64,000 nt of DNA from Streptomyces malaysiensis subsp. samsunensis (GCF_024519315.1 NZ_JANIIC010000045.1:32536-96535), one strand, 5' to 3'; counted from the first letter of the stretch, positions 26,212 through 34,949 are shown. Made by a program: numbers and translations. Notes: generated from the letters alone by a model not told the origin.

Positions 26212-26990
26212 GGCTTGGGGGTCAGCCACTGGCGGGTTCCGTTCACTTCCCGGGCGGGCCGGTCCCAGAGTCCGGTGATGGCCTCGGCCAGCTCCTTGAC
26301 ATCCGTGAAGCCCGCGAACTTCGCGTTGGGGCGCTCCGCCCGCATGGCGTCGTGCACCAGCGCCTTCACCACCAGGATGGCAGCGGCCGCCGACGGTCCG
26401 CCTTCGCCCCCCAGTTTGCGGAAGGAGTCGGCGAGCGCGAGCGTCCATGCCTCGGCGGCGGCCTTGGCGGCGGCGTACGCGGCGTTGCCCGCGGTGGGCC
26501 GGGACGCGCCCGCCGCGCTGATCAGCACATAGCGGCCCTTGCCGCTGCGCAGCAGGGCGTCGTGGAAGGCGAGGGAGGTGTGCTGGGCGGTCCGGATCAG
26601 CAGATTGTGCAGGGTGTCCCAGTCGGCGAGCGGGGCGTCGGCGAAGGTCTTGCTGCCGCGCCAGCCGCCGACCAGGTGGATCAGCCCGTCGACCCGGCCG
26701 AACTCCTTCTCGGTGCGGTCGGCCCAGGAGCGGGCGGCGTCGAGGTCGAGCAGGTCGACCGTCTCACCGGTGACGCTGGCGCCGCCGTGGGCGTAGCGCG
26801 CCGCGTCCACTGCCTCGGCCAGCCGCGCCGGGTCGTAGTCGGAGGCCACGACGGTGGCGCCGGCCTCGGCGAGGCGGAGCAGCGTGGCCCGGCCCGCGGG
26901 GCCGGCCGCGCCGGCCACCGCCACCACCGCACCGTCCAGCGGCCGCTCGCCCGGCTCGTTCGGGCTGGGGCTCGATGTCGGTGTGGTCAT
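26208..26990 (-). CDS. SDR family NAD(P)-dependent oxidoreductase
   Basis: A 260-residue short-chain dehydrogenase. The cofactor motif is the atypical VAVAGAAGPAGRATLL; the catalytic Ser is in LISAAGASRPTAGN and the Tyr/Lys pair in AAYAAAKAAAEAW. ATG 26990 has a strong GAGGAGG. An ATG at 27047 overlaps the upstream stop (ATGA) and would add 19 residues. It lies between DUF6421 and threonine aldolase genes, suggesting a hydroxy/keto or amino-alcohol conversion next to an aldolase; the substrate is unknown. Confidence 0.88.
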   Translation of the reverse strand: MTTPTSSPSPNEPGERPLDGAVVAVAGAAGPAGRATLLRLAEAGATVVASDYDPARLAEAVDAARYAHGGASVTGETVDLLDLDAARSWADRTEKEFGRVDGLIHLVGGWRGSKTFADAPLADWDTLHNLLIRTAQHTSLAFHDALLRSGKGRYVLISAAGASRPTAGNAAYAAAKAAAEAWTLALADSFRKLGGEGGPSAAAAILVVKALVHDAMRAERPNAKFAGFTDVKELAEAITGLWDRPAREVNGTRQWLTPKP

Positions 26991-27043
26991 GCTCGCTGCC
27001 TCCTCGTCCTTCCCCGCTCGGGCGCCGTGCGCCGCCGCGGGGC

Positions 27044-28441
27044 TCATGCCGCCGCCGGTACGTCGCTGCCGGCCGTGATCCCCTTGGTGGAGGCGACCAC
27101 GTCACGCAGCTTCTTCGCAAGCGCCTCGTAGAACATGCTCAGCGGAAACTCGTCGGGGAGCACGTCGTCGACGAGCTTGCGCGGCGGCTGGGTCAGGTCG
27201 AGGGCTTCGGGGCCCTTGGCCCAGACCGAGCCGGGGTGCGGTGCGAGGTAGGTCGACACCAGCTCGTACGCCTTGAACCAGTGGACCAGCTTGGGCCGGT
27301 CGATACCGTCGCGGTACAGCTTCTCGATCTCGCCGCACAGCTGGTTGGTGACCTGCGAGGCGCGGGACCAGTCGATGTGCAGGGTGTTGTCCGTCCAGCG
27401 TACGACGTCGTGCTGGTGGAGGTAGGCGAAGAGCAACTGGCCGCCGAGCCCGTCGTAGTTACGGACCCGGGCGCCGGTGACGGGGAACCGGAACATCCGG
27501 TCGAAGATCACCGCGTACTGGACGTCACGGCCCTGCGCCACGCCCTCGCCCTCCAGCCGCACGGCCTCCTTGAAGGCGGTGAGGTCGCAGCGCAGCTCCT
27601 CCAGCCCGTACATCCAGAACGGCTGCCGCTGCTTGATCATGAAGGGGTCGAACGGCAGGTCGCCATGGCTGTGGGTGCGGTCGTGGACCATGTCCCACAG
27701 GGCGAACGCCTCCTGGCAGCGGCGCTGGTCGGCCAGCATGTCCCGGATGTCGTCGGGGAGTTCCAGCCCCAGGGCCCGGACGGCGGCCTCGCTGACCCGG
27801 CGGAAGCGGGCCGCCTCGCGGTCGCAGAAGATACCGCCCCAGGTGAACCGCTCGGGGGCCTCGCGGACGGCGATGGTCTCCGGGAAGAGCACCGCGGAGT
27901 TGGTGTCGTAGCCGGAGGTGAAGTCCTCGAAGGCCAGGCCGCAGTAGAGCGGATTGTCATAGCGGGCGCGCTCCAGCTCGGCCAGCCAGTCCGGCCAGAC
28001 CATGCGCAGCACCACGGCCTCCAGGTTGCGGTCCGGGTTGCCGTTCTGCGTGTACATGGGGAAGACCACGAGGTGCTGGAGGCCGTCGGCGCGCGTACGG
28101 GCGGGCTGGAAGGCGAGCAGCGAGTCGAGGAAGTCGGGGACGCCGAAGCCCTCCTCGGTCCAGCGGCGCAGATCCGCGATGGCCGCCCGGTGGTAGTCGG
28201 CGTCGTGCGGAAGCAGCGGGGCGAGCGCCTCGACGGCCTCGATCACCCGGGCGACGGTCGCCGCGGCGGTCTCCCGGGTGGGTGCGCCCTCGGCGTCGAA
28301 GTCGATGGAACCGTCCTTGGACTGCCACGGGCGAAACGTTTCGACAGCGTCTTTGAGGATCGGCCAGGCCGGATGTTCGACCACACGCTCTGCGGACAGA
28401 ACGCCACCTTCAGCTATCACGGACGAAAAGATTTCCGTCAT
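27044..28441 (-). CDS. DUF6421 family protein
   Basis: A 465-residue soluble protein of an actinobacterial family without assigned function. It has no signal or membrane segment; visible conserved-looking stretches are MVHDRTHSHGDLPFDPFMIK, rich in His/Asp/Arg, and YDGLGGQLLFAYLHQHDVV. The His-rich HDRTHSHGD could bind metal. AAGGAG before ATG 28441 favours this start over GTG 28447. The gene heads a coupled operon with an SDR and threonine aldolase, an arrangement I recall as conserved in Streptomyces. Confidence 0.85.
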   Translation of the reverse strand: MTEIFSSVIAEGGVLSAERVVEHPAWPILKDAVETFRPWQSKDGSIDFDAEGAPTRETAAATVARVIEAVEALAPLLPHDADYHRAAIADLRRWTEEGFGVPDFLDSLLAFQPARTRADGLQHLVVFPMYTQNGNPDRNLEAVVLRMVWPDWLAELERARYDNPLYCGLAFEDFTSGYDTNSAVLFPETIAVREAPERFTWGGIFCDREAARFRRVSEAAVRALGLELPDDIRDMLADQRRCQEAFALWDMVHDRTHSHGDLPFDPFMIKQRQPFWMYGLEELRCDLTAFKEAVRLEGEGVAQGRDVQYAVIFDRMFRFPVTGARVRNYDGLGGQLLFAYLHQHDVVRWTDNTLHIDWSRASQVTNQLCGEIEKLYRDGIDRPKLVHWFKAYELVSTYLAPHPGSVWAKGPEALDLTQPPRKLVDDVLPDEFPLSMFYEALAKKLRDVVASTKGITAGSDVPAAA

Positions 28442-28749
28442 GACCACTCCTTCACCGAAGAAACTCGCGTATGGCCACCGTATCTATGGACACTCCCTCG
28501 CTCAAGCGACGGTACGGGAAATCGTCCTGCGTCACACCCGCACCACCGCAGTTTTTCCTGCCCCCATCGGCTCGGCTCATGCCACGGCCCGGCTTGAACT
28601 CTCCCGTCATGATCGGCCGGTATGGTGTGCGCCGGTCCGGGCGGCCCGTCCGCCGCGAGCCGATGATTCCGCCTTCCCACTGCCTCCCCCGACCCGACGA
28701 AGACGACCCGGCGAAGGCCGTCGAGGGCCGTCAGAAGAGCGAGACAGCG
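28442..28749. other. 308-base divergent intergenic region
   Basis: Separates DUF6421 (minus) from the glycerophosphodiesterase (plus). It must contain both promoters. A run GTTTTTCCTG at about 28551 and TATGGT at 28621 are the only AT-rich spots. No gene seen. Confidence 0.5.
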
Positions 28750-29433
28750 TTGACATTTCTCACCATCGGACACCGCGGAGTGATGGGTGTCGAGCCGGAG
28801 AACACCCTGCGCTCCTTTGTCCGCGCCGAGCACGAGGGCATGGACGTCATCGAACTGGACCTGCACCTGAGCAAGGACGGCGCGCTCGTGGTGATGCACG
28901 ACGCGGATGTCGACCGCACCACCGACGGCAAGGGCCCGATCAGCGACTTCACCCTCGCCGAGCTGCGTGAGCTGGACGCCGGGCAGGGTGAGCGGATCCC
29001 GGTCTTCGAGGAGGTCGTGGACGCCGTGAAGGCGCCCCTTCAGGCCGAGATCAAGGACACGGCGGCCGCCCGGGCGCTGGCCGGGGTGCTGGACCGCCGC
29101 GATCTGCTGGACCGGGTGGACATCCTGTCCTTCCACGACGAGGCGCTCGCCGAGATCCGCACTCTGCTCCCGACCGCCCGCACCGCGCTCGTGGCCAGCC
29201 GCTACGGCCTCGATGTGATCGACCGGGCACACGCCGTCAGCGCCGGGATGCTGGTGCTCAATGTCCGCAGGCTCACCCTGGAGCTGGTGGAACGGGCGCA
29301 CGCCGCCGACCTCAGGGTCATCGGCTGGACCGTGAACACCCCCGACCATCTGAAGCTGGTCCGCGGCCTCCGCCTGGACGGCGCCACGACCGACTTCCCG
29401 GAGATCCGGCGGGCGGCACGCTTCACGGCGTGA
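28750..29433 (+). CDS. Glycerophosphodiester phosphodiesterase
   Basis: A 227-residue cytoplasmic GDPD enzyme that releases sn-glycerol 3-phosphate from phospholipid head groups. The TIM barrel begins TIGHRGVMGVEPENTLRSF (general base His, metal Glu), continues with ELDLHLSKDGALVVMHD (metal-binding Glu/Asp and the catalytic His in MHD) and LQAEIKD. The C-terminal WTVNTPDHLK is the family's last core motif. The frame is open upstream; the TTG at 28750 is the most likely start because the next motif begins four residues later, but the ribosome binding site is weak. Confidence 0.88.
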   Translation: MTFLTIGHRGVMGVEPENTLRSFVRAEHEGMDVIELDLHLSKDGALVVMHDADVDRTTDGKGPISDFTLAELRELDAGQGERIPVFEEVVDAVKAPLQAEIKDTAAARALAGVLDRRDLLDRVDILSFHDEALAEIRTLLPTARTALVASRYGLDVIDRAHAVSAGMLVLNVRRLTLELVERAHAADLRVIGWTVNTPDHLKLVRGLRLDGATTDFPEIRRAARFTA

Positions 29434-29515
29434 CGCCCGCGCGGGCCGCCTTCACCCGTACGGCGCAGGCGGCGCGGCGGCGCTCGGAGGCGCTCAGCCG
29501 GGTGCCCGGAGGCCC

Positions 29516-30073
29516 TCAGCCGAGGGGCTTGATCAGCAGCTCGAACTCGAGGTCGGCGCGGCGCGGCACGCCGAAGCGCTCATCGCCGTACGGGAACGGG
29601 GTCATCCGGCCGGTACGGGCGTAGCCGCGCCGCTCGTACCAGGCGATCAGCTCCTCACGGGCGGAGATCACCGTCATACGCATCTCCGTCACCCCCCACT
29701 CCGCCCGCGCGAACCGCTCGGCCTCGGCGAGGATCACCTTGCCCAGGCCCCCGCCCTGGAGCGTGGGCCGGACCGCGAACATGCCGAAGTAGGCGTGGTC
29801 GTCGCGGTGCTCGAGCTGGCAGCAGGCGACCAGCTCACCGTCCCGCTCGACGATCACCATCCGGCTGCTCTCGCCCCGCACCACGGCCGCGACGCCCTCC
29901 GGGTCGGTGCGCTGCCCGTCCAGGATGTCGGCCTCCGTGGTCCATCCGGCGCGGCTGGCGTCCCCTCGATAGGCCGACTCGATCAGCTCCACCAGCCCCG
30001 CCACATCGGCCTCGGTGGCCGGGCGGAAGGTGAGCGGGGCGGTGGCTCGTACGGTGGCGTCCGCGGTGTCCAT
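29516..30073 (-). CDS. GNAT family N-acetyltransferase
   Basis: A 185-residue acetyltransferase. The GNAT fold starts FRPATEADVAGLVELIE; the acetyl-CoA binding motif A is FAVRPTLQGGGLGKVILAEA (Q/RxxGxG/A-like), and motif B includes ELIAWYERRGYARTGR. The acceptor is unknown. Single gene, divergent from the VOC gene. Confidence 0.9.
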   Translation of the reverse strand: MDTADATVRATAPLTFRPATEADVAGLVELIESAYRGDASRAGWTTEADILDGQRTDPEGVAAVVRGESSRMVIVERDGELVACCQLEHRDDHAYFGMFAVRPTLQGGGLGKVILAEAERFARAEWGVTEMRMTVISAREELIAWYERRGYARTGRMTPFPYGDERFGVPRRADLEFELLIKPLG

Positions 30074-30160
30074 GGTGTCGGCAGGGTCCCTTCGGCGATC
30101 GGTGGCGGCAAACAGACCTTAACCCGCCCCGAACCGGCCGGGTTGCGTATGGTCGCGGAC

Positions 30161-30553
30161 ATGGTTCACGTACTGAGCAGCCGCGTCCTGCTGCGGCCGA
30201 TGGACCCCGAGCGCTCCCGGGCGTTCTACGGCGAGGCCCTGGGCCTGGAGATCTACCGGGAGTTCGGGACGGGCCCCGAGCGCGGCACGGTCTACTTCCT
30301 CGGCGGGGGCTTCCTGGAGGTCTCGGGCCGCTCCGAGACCCCGCCCGCCCCGGGCCTCCAGCTGTGGCTCCAGGTGACGGACGTGGCGGCGGCGCACAAG
30401 GAGCTCACCGCGCGGCGGGTGGAGGTGCTGCGGCCACCGAAGAAGGAGCCGTGGGGGCTGGTGGAGATGTGGATCGCGGATCCGGACGGACTCAAAATTG
30501 TTATCGTCGAGGTTCCCGCAGATCATCCGCTGCGCTACCGACCAGGGGTCTAA
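30161..30553 (+). CDS. VOC family protein (glyoxalase/bleomycin-resistance fold)
   Basis: A 130-residue vicinal-oxygen-chelate protein with two beta-alpha-beta-beta-beta repeats: SRAFYGEALGLEIYREFG in the first and WGLVEMWIADPDGLKIVIVE in the second. Single-domain forms dimerise to make metal sites. An alternative ATG at 30149 adds four residues; neither start has a clear ribosome binding site, so the mRNA may be leaderless. Ligand unknown. Confidence 0.85.
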   Translation: MVHVLSSRVLLRPMDPERSRAFYGEALGLEIYREFGTGPERGTVYFLGGGFLEVSGRSETPPAPGLQLWLQVTDVAAAHKELTARRVEVLRPPKKEPWGLVEMWIADPDGLKIVIVEVPADHPLRYRPGV

Positions 30554-30566
30554 CAGCCCGGGCATG

Positions 30567-30611
30567 AAAAAGCCCCGCCCGGCGCCACGGCGGTAGGCGC
30601 ACGGACGGGGC
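30567..30611 (-). terminator. Intrinsic terminator of the accessory island
   Basis: On the minus strand GCCCCGTCCG pairs with CGGGCGGGGC (one G-T pair) and is followed by TTTTT. It lies 12 bases past the 46-residue protein gene. A canonical U-tract terminator is rare in this window, which supports foreign origin of the island. Confidence 0.85.
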
Positions 30612-30622
30612 GATTGGCTGTG

Positions 30623-30763
30623 CTAGCTCCTCTTGTCCTGAGCCTGGCCGTCGCCACGCTTGAGGACAAGGAACCCCTTCACCGGTCGACCGGTGCATTC
30701 TCGGAGCCCTCGAAGCGTCATCACGACGGTGCGATACCGAGGGTCGGTCCAGTCCGTTCGCAT
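30623..30763 (-). CDS. 46-residue basic small protein, unknown function
   Basis: ATG 30763 preceded by GAAGGAGG with six bases spacing; stop TAG at 30623. The peptide starts MRTDWTDPRYRTVVMTLRGL and ends in a Lys/Arg/Asp-rich tail (KRGDGQAQDKRS). It contains one Cys (RECTGRP) and 11 Arg/Lys-rich positions. It is too short for standard calling. It is last in a minus-strand unit below the GRDP-like gene and directly before a U-tract terminator, so it is probably translated. I do not recognise a family; a regulatory peptide, an antitoxin or a peptide precursor are all possible. Confidence 0.65.
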   Translation of the reverse strand: MRTDWTDPRYRTVVMTLRGLRECTGRPVKGFLVLKRGDGQAQDKRS

Positions 30764-30830
30764 ATTGAACCTCCTTCGGGGGACGCTACTGCCGTCGACG
30801 GCCCGCTCAAGGGCGAACCTCCGAGCTTCA

Positions 30831-31292
30831 TCAATCCGTGGGACCGGGGTCCGGAGGCATGGGCATAATGGCGCACTCCTCCGTGTGCTGGCACTTGGCC
30901 GCCACGCCGACCGGATCCGAGCCCGGCGGACCCCATAGCTCGGAGTCGACGGAGAAGCCCAACTCTCCGATCCGGGTCTTCGTCCTCTCCAAGATGGCGG
31001 GGTCGTAGTTCCGCGGGTTGTACCCGGGCGAGTGGTGAACGTACCCGCCCCGGCGAGCGCACAGGCTGGAGTACAGGTACGTATGCAGGATGAGCGCGTG
31101 CCATCCCTCGTCGACGACTCGCGACGGGGTCAGGTTCTTCCCGGGCGAACACGAGGCAGCGATCACGAACTTCGTTGCCTCGTCGACGATACGGCCGGCC
31201 ATTTCCTCGGCCATATCCGGGTTGTTGTCCATGACGGTCTGGACGACGCCTGCGCGGTCGTCGTCGACGAGCAGAGCTGTACCGTAGCTCAT
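30831..31292 (-). CDS. Glycine-rich-domain-containing-protein-like (GRDP-like)
   Basis: A 153-residue protein. The pattern VDEGWHALILHTYLYSSLC, followed by GGYVHHSPGYNP, matches the GRDP-like (Pfam 07173) core in which DxxWHxxI...Y..C and a later HH form a conserved His/Cys set, possibly metal binding. The N-terminus SYGTALLVDDDRAGVVQTV is helical; the C-terminus ends PMPPDPGPTD. GAAGAGGT precedes ATG 31292. It is first in a two-gene unit with the 46-residue protein. Function is unknown in bacteria. Confidence 0.7.
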   Translation of the reverse strand: MSYGTALLVDDDRAGVVQTVMDNNPDMAEEMAGRIVDEATKFVIAASCSPGKNLTPSRVVDEGWHALILHTYLYSSLCARRGGYVHHSPGYNPRNYDPAILERTKTRIGELGFSVDSELWGPPGSDPVGVAAKCQHTEECAIMPMPPDPGPTD

Positions 31293-31605
31293 GCGCGTAC
31301 CTCTTCTCTGTGAGTGGTGCGCTGCCCTCGTCCCGGTCGTCAGCCTCCAAGCACACGACTGGGGCGGGGATATCTGTGTTCGGCCTCCGCCCCTCATCCC
31401 GCCGAACGGCACCGGGATTTAGAGCGGGGCCGCGGTCCGGGCTGGGTGCCGACCTCCACCGGACCGCTTCCTGCCTGCCTGACTTTCCAGCGCCCGACAA
31501 GCAGGGGCTTTTTATGGGAGCCCTGGTGACCGACCTCGACGGCTCCGTCAGGTACCGCGACGGCGCCCTGTGGCAGACGGTCAAGATCCCGACTGGGGTA
31601 CCACG
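31293..31605. other. 313-base stretch without a convincing gene
   Basis: Lies between the recombinase-like and GRDP-like genes. A plus-strand frame around 31515-31610 reads a protein-like segment (VTDLDGSVRYRDGALWQTVK) reminiscent of phage tail proteins, but it has no ribosome binding site and runs into the next gene antisense; it may be a phage-gene remnant. Confidence 0.4.
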
Positions 31606-32061
31606 TCACGACGTCGGCCCGTCATGGCGAACCAGCGTCGTCCCGGGCCCGATCTGCTCGCCGCTCGCATGGAGTTGCCGCAGAGCTGCGTCTTGAGAAC
31701 GAGTCGGCGGCGGGGCCGCGGCGTCTTGAACAGCCAGGCAAGTCCCCCCGATGTTGCTGACGAGCCGCCGCAGACGAGCACTGACGATCGGGTCGTATGC
31801 GATTCGGTTCCAGGTCGCCACCAGGCATACAAGTCGTCGCCCTTGGCCTTCGTGCTTCATTGCCGCGACCATGCCCTGCCAGAACGGCCGACGCTCACCC
31901 ATTGCGGCATCACCGCGATCAATCCACTGACCTGCGACGCCCCAACTCATTTCGGCCGAGTAGGCACGGCAGACGGCGATACGGGCGAGCAGTCGGTCAG
32001 TCTGACTAGTCCCCTCACGGTCATAGATGAATACGAGGGTGTTCGACTCGTCGGTGGTCAT
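31606..32061 (-). CDS. Serine-recombinase N-terminal-domain-like protein
   Basis: A 151-residue protein resembling the resolvase/invertase catalytic domain: first strand TLVFIYDREGTSQTDRLL, a mid segment with IDRGDAAMGERRPFWQGMVA like the D-x5-R(P/A)xxxxM motif, LVCLVATWNRIAYDP in the place of the domain's R-(L/I)-x-R motif, and a final strand NIGGTCLAVQDA. It has no DNA-binding C-terminal domain and the active-site Ser/Arg set is not intact, so recombinase activity is doubtful. GGGGAGCC precedes ATG 32061. It is divergent from the XRE regulator. Confidence 0.6.
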   Translation of the reverse strand: MTTDESNTLVFIYDREGTSQTDRLLARIAVCRAYSAEMSWGVAGQWIDRGDAAMGERRPFWQGMVAAMKHEGQGRRLVCLVATWNRIAYDPIVSARLRRLVSNIGGTCLAVQDAAAPPPTRSQDAALRQLHASGEQIGPGTTLVRHDGPTS

Positions 32062-32205
32062 TGCGGCTCCCCGGTCCCTGGTTTCCCCTGTGTGACCAGA
32101 TAACTACGGGGGACTCATGATCAGTTAACGCGAAAGTTGCACAACGGGGCGTCAGAACCCTGGAGGGGGAGGGACGAACGCTCTCTCCCGTGCGACAGTT
32201 GGACC

Positions 32206-33387
32206 ATGGACAGCGCACCGTCAGCGGGCGAGAACATCGCGGTATTGCGAAAGGTCCGCGGTCTGAGCCAGGCGGCCCTTTCCCGCCAAATGGGGATCAC
32301 GCTCTCGTATCTGAGCAAAATCGAGACCGGGCTTCGCCCGGCGACTCCGCCGAATGTGGCAGCAGCGGCAACCGCACTGAAGGTCACGACGGCCCGCATC
32401 TACGGCGATCCCTTTGCCGATCCGTCGAAGCAGACGGAATTGATGGATCAGCTACGGACGGTCGTCCGCCGACACACCCTGCCGCGCGAGAACGTTCCAC
32501 CGCCCGGCGAGCTGGCTGCGTCCCTCAAGCAGGCCGCTCAGCTCCGTGCCGACACCGACTACCTGAAGCTGCTCCAGCTCCTCCCCACACTCCTCGGCCA
32601 GGTCACCGCGACCGCCATGGAGAGCGACGGGGACGCCACGGCGTGGGGGCAGGTGGCCGATGTGTACAGCTGCGCTTACGCCTGCGCTCACCGATTTCGT
32701 CAGCCGGACCTGGCCGACATGATCGTCAGCCGTCAGCAGTGGGCGGCCCAGCAGACATGGAACCCCGAAGCTGTGGCTGCCGCGGCGTGGAATGAGGCGG
32801 GGACGTATCAGTCGGCCGGCGAGTATTCCGACGGTTTGGCGATCATTGAGCGCGCCATTGTCAAGTACGAGAAGACGCCGGGTGATGATCTGGATCGCGT
32901 TGTCCACCTGGGATCGCTCCACCTCCGCGGCATCGTCCTGGCCTCCCGGCACGAGGATGCGAACGCCACCGCGGACCACGTCCGCCGGGCGAAGACGCTG
33001 GCAGAGCGGATCACGGGGCCCGATGTCCTCCAGCACAACCTCACATTTGGATCGGGCAACACGGCGTTGTACGAGCTGGCTGCGCAGATCGAGCTGAACC
33101 ACCCTGATAAGGCGGCTCAGGTGGCAGCCCCACTCCTGAAGAATCCCCCCTCGGGGCTGAAGCCGTCGCGCGTTGGTCGTTTGGCCATAGACGCCGCGCG
33201 TGCGCGTCTGGCGACGAAGGATCTCGTCGGCGCGGAGGACGCGCTGAAGTACGCCTTCCACGTCGCCCCGCAGATGGCCGAGATCCATCCGATGGCGCGC
33301 GAAGTGCTTCGCGTGCTGTGGACGCTCCACCAGCGCAGCCGACCGGACTTACTGGCGATGGCGCGCCGGTCCGGGCTGGCGTCCTGA
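32206..33387 (+). CDS. XRE family regulator with TPR-like C-terminal domain
   Basis: A 393-residue DNA-binding protein. The HTH (about 8-65) reads IAVLRKVRGLSQAALSRQMG and ITLSYLSKIETGLRPATP. The remaining 320 residues are an all-helical TPR-like array (AAAWNEAGTYQSAGEYSDGL, LHLRGIVLASRHEDANATAD), as in quorum/peptide-sensing and Streptomyces developmental regulators. Leu at codon 382 is TTA (33349-33351), so translation probably depends on the bldA tRNA. GGAGGGGGAGGG lies upstream but far from ATG 32206. It is divergent from the recombinase-like gene and may control this island. Confidence 0.85.
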   Translation: MDSAPSAGENIAVLRKVRGLSQAALSRQMGITLSYLSKIETGLRPATPPNVAAAATALKVTTARIYGDPFADPSKQTELMDQLRTVVRRHTLPRENVPPPGELAASLKQAAQLRADTDYLKLLQLLPTLLGQVTATAMESDGDATAWGQVADVYSCAYACAHRFRQPDLADMIVSRQQWAAQQTWNPEAVAAAAWNEAGTYQSAGEYSDGLAIIERAIVKYEKTPGDDLDRVVHLGSLHLRGIVLASRHEDANATADHVRRAKTLAERITGPDVLQHNLTFGSGNTALYELAAQIELNHPDKAAQVAAPLLKNPPSGLKPSRVGRLAIDAARARLATKDLVGAEDALKYAFHVAPQMAEIHPMAREVLRVLWTLHQRSRPDLLAMARRSGLAS

Positions 33388-33587
33388 CCAACACACAACT
33401 CCCCGCCGGATGATCTCGACAGGGCTGCTGTATGTGGTCACTATCCTCCACATGCCACGATGGCTACCGCCACGTCATGTGGGGTCGGCGACACCATGCC
33501 GCGGGTCGCCCTGGTGCCGTCCGCCCGCCACGGTTCGGGGTGGTCGGGGGTGGTGGGGCGGACGGCGGGCGGTGCCGGGGAGGGGGA

Positions 33588-34007
33588 TCAGCCGGGCTGG
33601 CTGTTCTCCTTGTGCTCGCCCCAGCCGTGCCAGCGGTCGATCTCGATCCAGGCGCTGACCCTGCCGCGGTCCCGCCGCGGGTACTCCTGGCCGAGGTACT
33701 GCCGGGACAGCCGGTCGATACCGGCCAGATCCTTGTCGTCCTCGATCTCGACGACCCGGCCGATGAGGCTGATGTGGTTGTACCAGTTCGCCTCGTCGAT
33801 GACGGTGAGCGTGACCCTGGGGTCGTTGCGGATATGGTTGAGCCGCTTGCGGCCCTCGTCCATGTTGACCAGGACCCGGCCGTCGTCCCAGAGGTACCAG
33901 GTGGCGGTGGACACCGGCTGGCCGTCGGACCGGATCGTCGCGATCACGGCCGGATTGGGCTTCTCGAGCATGGCGACCGCGGCCTCGGGAAGCGGTGGGT
34001 TCGACAC
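33588..34007 (-). CDS. PPOX class F420-dependent oxidoreductase
   Basis: A 139-residue split-barrel flavin/deazaflavin oxidoreductase. Core motifs: NPAVIATIRSDGQPVSTATW, LWDDGRVLVNMDEGRKRLNH, DPRVTLTVIDEANWYNHISL. The frame is open further upstream, but GAGGAGGAG before GTG 34007 fixes the start. Members reduce F420-linked substrates or bind haem/flavin; the substrate is unknown. Confidence 0.88.
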   Translation of the reverse strand: MSNPPLPEAAVAMLEKPNPAVIATIRSDGQPVSTATWYLWDDGRVLVNMDEGRKRLNHIRNDPRVTLTVIDEANWYNHISLIGRVVEIEDDKDLAGIDRLSRQYLGQEYPRRDRGRVSAWIEIDRWHGWGEHKENSQPG

Positions 34008-34249
34008 GGGCTCTCCTCCTCTTGGAACAGACGTTTTCTTGGAATGGGCGTTCACGACCCGTGGTGCGGCTGGGGCCTGCATGATCCACGGCCGCATGTC
34101 TCACGGTGCCACACCGCGCCCCGCGCTCCCTATCACTCCGCGCCACTCCGCACGCCTCGCGCTCCCCCACTGCGCCCGTGCGCTCCCGTGTGTGGTGGCG
34201 CCGCGGGGGATGTCTCCTGGTAGTACGTCCCTCTTCCGGGAGGTGTGCC

Positions 34250-34852
34250 GTGCACGGAAATCCGCTCGTCGGCTGGCTGCTGGTCGCGCTGTGCGCGGCC
34301 ACGGGTGCCTACTGTCTGCTTCAGATGCGCGGTGAGCCGCCCGGTCCGGTGCGGCGGATCGCGGCCGCCGAGGCGCTGATGGGGTGGGGCATGGCGGCGA
34401 TGGCGGTGCCGTCCACCGCGCTGGACCCACGGCCCTGGGGTCCGCTCGCCTTCGCGGGGGTCTTCGCCGTGGCCGCCGTAAGGACCCTGCTGCCGGTGGA
34501 GCGGGGCGCGGGGCTCCCGGGACACCGTCTGCACCACGCCGTCGGAGCGCTGGCGATGGTCTATATGGCGCTCGCGATGATGGCGGGCACCACGGGCGGT
34601 CACCATCACACCGGCCCGATGGCCCCGGACCGGATGGCGGGCGGGGTGCCGCTCCTGACCGGGGTACTGCTTCTGTACTTCGCGGTCTACGTCGTACGGT
34701 CCGGGCTGCGGCTCGTACCGCTGACGGACGGCGCCGTGGACGGCGCGGCGGCCGGTCCGCCCGGCGCCGACTGGTCACGGCGGCCCGAGCTGCGGCATGC
34801 GTGCAGGCTGTCGATGGGGATAGGGATGTTCGCGATGCTGCTCACGCTGTGA
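34250..34852 (+). CDS. DUF5134 membrane protein
   Basis: A 200-residue integral membrane protein with five or six segments (GWLLVALCAATGAYCLLQM, GVPLLTGVLLLYFAVYVV and others). His residues in a loop (GGHHHTGPM) and near segments (HRLHHAVGALAMVYMALAMM) suggest copper or haem contact, and the family is often next to M56 peptidases and copper genes. GGGAGG precedes GTG 34250. It is 97 bases upstream of the M56 gene on the same strand. Confidence 0.75.
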   Translation: MHGNPLVGWLLVALCAATGAYCLLQMRGEPPGPVRRIAAAEALMGWGMAAMAVPSTALDPRPWGPLAFAGVFAVAAVRTLLPVERGAGLPGHRLHHAVGALAMVYMALAMMAGTTGGHHHTGPMAPDRMAGGVPLLTGVLLLYFAVYVVRSGLRLVPLTDGAVDGAAAGPPGADWSRRPELRHACRLSMGIGMFAMLLTL

Positions 34853-34949
34853 CCGGGGCGGCGGCCGGGTCGTGGCCACACCGTGGTGTGCGTCACTTCC
34901 CCGTCGTGACCGTACCCGGCCCCGGCGTCGCGATCATAGGCTGACCGCC

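Noticed and set aside
31446..31620. Plus-strand segment resembling a phage tail protein
   Set aside because: Very short, no ribosome binding site, and continues antisense into the recombinase-like gene. Not strong enough to call.
30567..33387. Prophage or integrative plasmid
   Set aside because: No integrase, Rep, transfer gene, tRNA or attachment repeats were seen; the recombinase-like protein lacks an intact active site.
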